A program made the translations under genes and the position numbers. Shown here one piece after another: positions 5,127 to 8,461 of a DNA stretch of 8,461 bases. How positions within the stretch are numbered: the stretch's first letter is position 1; each line of letters begins with the position of its first letter. This stretch comes from an uncultured Clostridia bacterium. GTDB lineage: Bacteria > Bacillota > Clostridia > Oscillospirales > Acutalibacteraceae. Below the pieces are notes generated by a model, which saw only the letters and a program-made list of their open reading frames with translations, did no database searches and was not told the origin of the DNA. The stretch is taken from the NCBI GenBank assembly GCA_958445555.1, contig CAUCSW010000021.1, positions 1 to 8,461 of the forward strand, read 5' to 3'.

Positions 5127-6044
5127 ATGAAAAAGAAAGCCGAATTAGGAACCGATGAAAAATCCGCCGCCGCGGGAAAACGAAAAAGACTGTTTGAAGG
5201 AACGGTACACGGCATATTTCTGCTGCTCGGACTTGTAACGGTCGCCTGCGTGCTTGCAATATCGATCTACCTTATAGCGGCGGGCATACCCGCCATAAAA
5301 AAGATCGGCCTTGTAAACTTTTTGTTCGGCAAAGAATGGAATTCGACAGCGGCCGAACCGTCATTCGGAATACTGCCCTTTATACTGACAAGCGTGTACG
5401 GCACCGCGGGTGCAGTCGTAATAGGAGTTCCGATCGGATTTTTTACCGCCGTTTACCTCGCAAAAGCGGCGCCTAAGGGCGTAAAGAGGATAACAGAGGA
5501 AGCCGTGAGCCTCCTCGCGGGCATTCCTTCTGTTGTTTACGGTCTTGTGGGTATGCTCGTGCTGGTTCCGGGAATCCGTAAGATATTCAATGTTCCCGAC
5601 GGTGCAAGTCTCCTCGCAGCGATAATTGTGCTGGCAATAATGATATTGCCTTCAATAATCAAGGTGTCCGTAACCGCACTCGAGGCGGTTCCTCCGGAAT
5701 ACGAAAGTGCTTCCCTCGCACTCGGAGCTACAAAAACAGAGACCTGGTTCAGAGTATCGGTGCCCGCGGCGAAAAGCGGTATTGCCGCCGCCGTTGTGCT
5801 CGGCGTCGGCAGGGCGATCGGAGAGGCAATGGCAGTTATGATGGTTGCGGGAAATGTTGCGAATATGCCCTCTCTTTTCGGAAGCGTCCGCTTCCTTACG
5901 ACCGCCGTCGCAAGTGAGATGTCATACTCATCGGGTCTGCAAAGACAGGCTCTCTTCTCAATAGCACTTGTACTTTTCCTGTTTATAATGCTTATAAATG
6001 CTACGCTCAACTTCTTTTTGAAGGGAGAGAAAAATAAGAAATGA
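5127..6044 (+). CDS. pstC: PstC, phosphate ABC transporter permease
   Basis: One of the two membrane channel subunits of the Pst importer. The product is 305 residues, the usual length. After a charged N-terminus (to about residue 22), a first membrane helix spans about 26-52. An extracytoplasmic stretch follows (IPAIKKIGLVNFLFGKEWN), and then the permease domain from about residue 85. The ABC-coupling EAA loop is EYESASLALGATKTETWFRV followed by SVP, about 191-213, which docks on PstB. It is followed by GRAIGEAMAVMMVAGN, a PstC hallmark. LAGIPSVVYGLVG (130-142) is also typical. AAGGTGA upstream of the ATG is the ribosome site. The TGA stop overlaps the pstA start (ATGA). Confidence 0.96.
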   Translation: MKKKAELGTDEKSAAAGKRKRLFEGTVHGIFLLLGLVTVACVLAISIYLIAAGIPAIKKIGLVNFLFGKEWNSTAAEPSFGILPFILTSVYGTAGAVVIGVPIGFFTAVYLAKAAPKGVKRITEEAVSLLAGIPSVVYGLVGMLVLVPGIRKIFNVPDGASLLAAIIVLAIMILPSIIKVSVTALEAVPPEYESASLALGATKTETWFRVSVPAAKSGIAAAVVLGVGRAIGEAMAVMMVAGNVANMPSLFGSVRFLTTAVASEMSYSSGLQRQALFSIALVLFLFIMLINATLNFFLKGEKNKK

Positions 6045-6910
6045 CATCGGATAAAAAAGGAATTTCTCTGTCAAGAAGGCTTAAGGGCGGCATCCTTAAC
6101 ATAGCTATGCGCGCAGCTGCCCTCCTCACGGCTGCGCTTGTGGTATTTATGACCGTTTATGTGTTCATGAAAGGCATCCCGAACATCTCACTCAAACTGC
6201 TGACCACCTCCCCGAGCTACCTTTCGGACGATATCGGAATACTGCCCGACATTGTCAATACGCTTTATATAGTTATCGCGACACTGCTGATAGTTTTGCC
6301 TCTCGGAGTGGGAGCCGCGGTCTACCTCACCGAATACGCGTCAAACAAAAAGGTCACCGCCGTGATCGAATATGCCGCAGAAACACTTTCGGGCATTCCG
6401 TCGATAATATACGGTCTCGTCGGTATGCTTATATTCTGCCAATTTATGGAATTAAAAACCTCCCTGCTCGCCGGAGCACTGACCCTCGTGATAATGAATC
6501 TTCCCACCGTAATGCGAACGACTCAGGAAAGTCTCAAGACTGTCCCTCAGTCATACCGCGAAGGCGCTTTCGGACTCGGCGCCGGGAAGTGGCATACCAT
6601 AAGAACGGTGGTCCTGCCCGGCTGCGTGGACGGTGTCGTTACAGGCTGTATTCTCTCGGTGGGACGAATTCTCGGAGAATCCGCAGCCCTCTTGTTCACG
6701 GCGGGATTCGCGCATGTGCTGAACGGACCCGTTGAGGGACTGACAAGCTCAGGCGCCACCCTCACGGTCGCACTCTATTTTTATGCAAAGGAACAGGGCG
6801 AATTCGGTATCGCATTTGCGATAGCCGCAATACTTATGGTGCTTACGCTGATAATAAATCTGTCGGCTTCCCTGGTCGGCAAATACTTCAAAAGGAAAAG
6901 AGAACTATGA
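6041..6910 (+). CDS. pstA: PstA, phosphate ABC transporter permease
   Basis: Second membrane subunit of the phosphate importer, pairing with PstC. The product is 289 residues. A first membrane helix spans about 23-44, and the binding-protein-dependent permease domain follows from about residue 70. It includes [15 protein letters not shown] (116-130), the EAA coupling loop [20 protein letters not shown] followed by VLPG (171-194), and [15 protein letters not shown] (209-222). The start overlaps the pstC stop by 4 bases and the stop overlaps pstB by 4 bases, so translation is coupled along pstCAB. Length, motifs and order are all normal. Confidence 0.96.
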   Translation: MTSDKKGISLSRRLKGGILNIAMRAAALLTAALVVFMTVYVFMKGIPNISLKLLTTSPSYLSDDIGILPDIVNTLYIVIATLLIVLPLGVGAAVYLTEYASNKKVTAVIEYAAETLSGIPSIIYGLVGMLIFCQFMELKTSLLAGALTLVIMNLPTVMRTTQESLKTVPQSYREGAFGLGAGKWHTIRTVVLPGCVDGVVTGCILSVGRILGESAALLFTAGFAHVLNGPVEGLTSSGATLTVALYFYAKEQGEFGIAFAIAAILMVLTLIINLSASLVGKYFKRKREL

Positions 6911-7662
6911 GCAGTATAATTATCGTGCGCGATATGTCGCTCTGGTACGGAGAGCATCAGGCTCTGAAGGATATAAACATCGACATAGAAGAAAAAAGCA
7001 TAACGGCGCTGATAGGCCCTTCCGGCTGCGGAAAGTCAACATTCTTAAAGACACTTAACCGTATGAATGACCTTATCCCGGGAGTGAAGATCACCGGAGA
7101 TGTAAGGTATAAGGAAAAAAACATTTTCGACTCCTCGGTGGATGTAAATATGCTCAGAAAAGAGATCGGTATGGTCTTCCAAAAACCGAACCCCTTCCCG
7201 ATGAGCATATACGATAATGTGGCATACGGACCGCGCACCCACGGAATAAAAAGAAAAAGCGAACTTGACGATATCGTCGAACGCTCACTTAAGGACGCCG
7301 CGATCTGGGACGAAGTGAGCGACAGACTGAAGAAGAACGCTCTCGGACTGTCCGGCGGTCAGCAACAAAGACTGTGTATCGCAAGAGCCCTTGCGGTCGA
7401 GCCGCAGGTGCTTTTAATGGATGAACCCACAAGCGCGCTTGACCCGATATCAACATCAAAGATCGAAGATCTTGCCGCGGAGCTCAAAGAAAAATACACC
7501 ATAGTGATCGTCACGCACAATATGCAGCAGGCGGTCAGAATATCGGATAAAACTGCGTTTTTCCTGCTCGGTGAGCTGGTCGAATACGGTGACACCGAGA
7601 AGATATTCTCTTACCCGACTGACAAACGCACCGAAGACTATATTACAGGGAGGTTCGGTTGA
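6907..7662 (+). CDS. pstB: PstB, ATPase of the phosphate ABC transporter
   Basis: The cytoplasmic ATPase dimer powers phosphate import through PstCA. The product is 251 residues, standard for PstB. All catalytic elements are present: Walker [10 protein letters not shown] (37-45), Q-loop Gln92 in [20 protein letters not shown] signature LSGGQQQR (148-155), Walker B VLLMDEP (168-174) with catalytic Glu173, and switch His204 in VTHNM. The stretch [19 protein letters not shown] is characteristic of PstB among ABC ATPases. The start ATG overlaps the pstA stop (ATGA) and is preceded by AAAAGGAAAAG. The stop shares one base with the phoU start. Confidence 0.97.
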   Translation: MSSIIIVRDMSLWYGEHQALKDINIDIEEKSITALIGPSGCGKSTFLKTLNRMNDLIPGVKITGDVRYKEKNIFDSSVDVNMLRKEIGMVFQKPNPFPMSIYDNVAYGPRTHGIKRKSELDDIVERSLKDAAIWDEVSDRLKKNALGLSGGQQQRLCIARALAVEPQVLLMDEPTSALDPISTSKIEDLAAELKEKYTIVIVTHNMQQAVRISDKTAFFLLGELVEYGDTEKIFSYPTDKRTEDYITGRFG

Positions 7663-8306
7663 TGAGAAACAGATTTGACAGACAGCTTGACGAGCTGAAT
7701 CGGGAACTCGTCGAAATGGGCGCACTTTGCGAAGAAGTTATTGCACTTGCATCCAAAGCCCTTGAAAGCACCGACCGCGGACTTGCCGAAAAGGTTAAAC
7801 CGGTCGACTCCGAAATAGACCGTAAGGAAAAGACAATAGAGTCGCTGTGCCTGCGCCTTTTACTGCAGCAACAACCCGTTGCAACCGATCTGCGACTGAT
7901 ATCGGCGGCACTTAAAATGATAACCGATATGGAGAGAATAGGCGATCAGGCGGAGGATATCGCCGAAATAATCAGATATTCCGAAGGTGTGCATATCGAA
8001 AACGATCGACTTATACGCGATATGGCGCAGGCAACCATCGGGATGGTCACCGACAGTGTCGACGCCTTCGTGAAAAGAGATATAACACTTGCCCAAAAGG
8101 TCATAAAAGAGGATGACACCGTCGACGGGTACTTTGAAGATGTAAAAAAGGAACTCGTGGCAAAAATTGCAGCCGACCCTTCGGACGGCGAAGCGGCAAT
8201 AGACATCCTTATAATTGCAAAGTACTTCGAAAGAATAGGAGACCACGCGGTAAACATCGCCGAATGGGTGATATTCTCGGTCACAGGTATACACGGTAAA
8301 GACTGA
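7662..8306 (+). CDS. phoU: PhoU, phosphate-signalling and Pst-regulating protein
   Basis: PhoU links Pst transporter state to the PhoR/PhoP two-component system and limits phosphate uptake; it acts on the cytoplasmic membrane face. The product is 214 residues, made of two PhoU three-helix repeats. Each repeat has the metal-binding motif: E91-R-I-G-D95-QAE-D99 in the first and E190-R-I-G-D194-HAV-N198 in the second. I choose the ATG at 7662 rather than the TTG three bases earlier, because GGGAGG ends 8 bases before it and it forms a TGATG junction with the pstB stop. It is the last gene of the pst operon. No phoR or phoP gene is in the window, and no convincing terminator follows before the next promoter at 8371. 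Confidence 0.96.
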   Translation: MRNRFDRQLDELNRELVEMGALCEEVIALASKALESTDRGLAEKVKPVDSEIDRKEKTIESLCLRLLLQQQPVATDLRLISAALKMITDMERIGDQAEDIAEIIRYSEGVHIENDRLIRDMAQATIGMVTDSVDAFVKRDITLAQKVIKEDDTVDGYFEDVKKELVAKIAADPSDGEAAIDILIIAKYFERIGDHAVNIAEWVIFSVTGIHGKD

Positions 8307-8370
8307 ACCCGATATAACCCCACGGCAGCATTATCGGTCCTACACCCCAAAAAAGCGGCAGATGCCTTTG

Positions 8371-8399
8371 TTGACAAGCACACGGATCGGTGTTATAAT
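8371..8399 (+). promoter_or_regulatory. Perfect consensus sigma-70 promoter at the right edge
   Basis: TTGACA (8371-8376), a 17-base spacer and TATAAT (8394-8399) match the housekeeping consensus at all 12 positions. The transcript should start at about 8406, right at a small inverted repeat, GCAGT-GAA-ACTGC (8405-8417). Only about 55 bases of it are in the window. They contain an ATG at 8440 with no ribosome site, so the product could be an RNA gene or a gene with a longer leader. Such promoters are constitutive and strong. Confidence 0.75.
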
Positions 8400-8461
8400 G
8401 AGCGGCAGTGAAACTGCAGGCAAGACACAAAACATCACAATGCCAAGCGCAGAGCAATCGG

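Noticed and set aside
8309..8337. CCGATA/TATCGG inverted repeat after phoU as the pst terminator
   Set aside because: There are only six pairs around a 17-base loop and no T-run, so it is too weak to call.

Overview
The window holds two divergently transcribed operons of a strictly or mainly anaerobic bacterium. It is most likely a member of the Clostridia (Bacillota): the Rnf genes run C-D-G-E as in clostridial rnfCDGEAB clusters, the phosphate-binding protein is a short lipoprotein with a lipobox, Shine-Dalgarno sequences are of the GGAGG type, and base composition is near 50% GC. Assignment below class level is not possible from this sequence.

Left part (1-3345, minus strand): rnfC, rnfD, rnfG and the first 161 codons of rnfE, packed with ATGA or 8-base overlaps. 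These encode parts of the membrane-bound Rnf complex, which couples ferredoxin:NAD+ electron transfer to Na+ or H+ translocation. rnfC is broken. About 26 bases appear to be missing at about 2601-2610 compared with the family, so the N-terminal NADH/FMN domain and the C-terminal two-[4Fe-4S] domain lie in different frames.

Middle (3346-4164): about 800 bases with no convincing protein gene. On the minus strand there is a good extended -10 promoter (3755-3783). It is followed by about 265 bases rich in hairpins that end in a convincing intrinsic terminator (3483-3515), still 138 bases short of rnfC. This is either a free-standing small RNA gene or a long attenuated leader of the rnf operon. 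I could not assign it to a known RNA family. Further right are two identical 23-base GC-rich hairpin repeats, then AT-rich TTTAYA repeats that may be a PhoP-type Pho box in front of pstS.

Right part (4165-8306, plus strand): the complete high-affinity phosphate uptake operon pstS-pstC-pstA-pstB-phoU. A 14-bp hairpin in the pstS-pstC gap probably lets pstS mRNA accumulate above the rest. The last four genes are translationally coupled by overlapping stop and start codons. After phoU comes a perfect consensus sigma-70 promoter (TTGACA-17-TATAAT, 8371-8399) for a transcript that leaves the window.

The protein-coding content is otherwise ordinary. The parts worth a second look are the non-coding structure upstream of rnfC and the broken rnfC.
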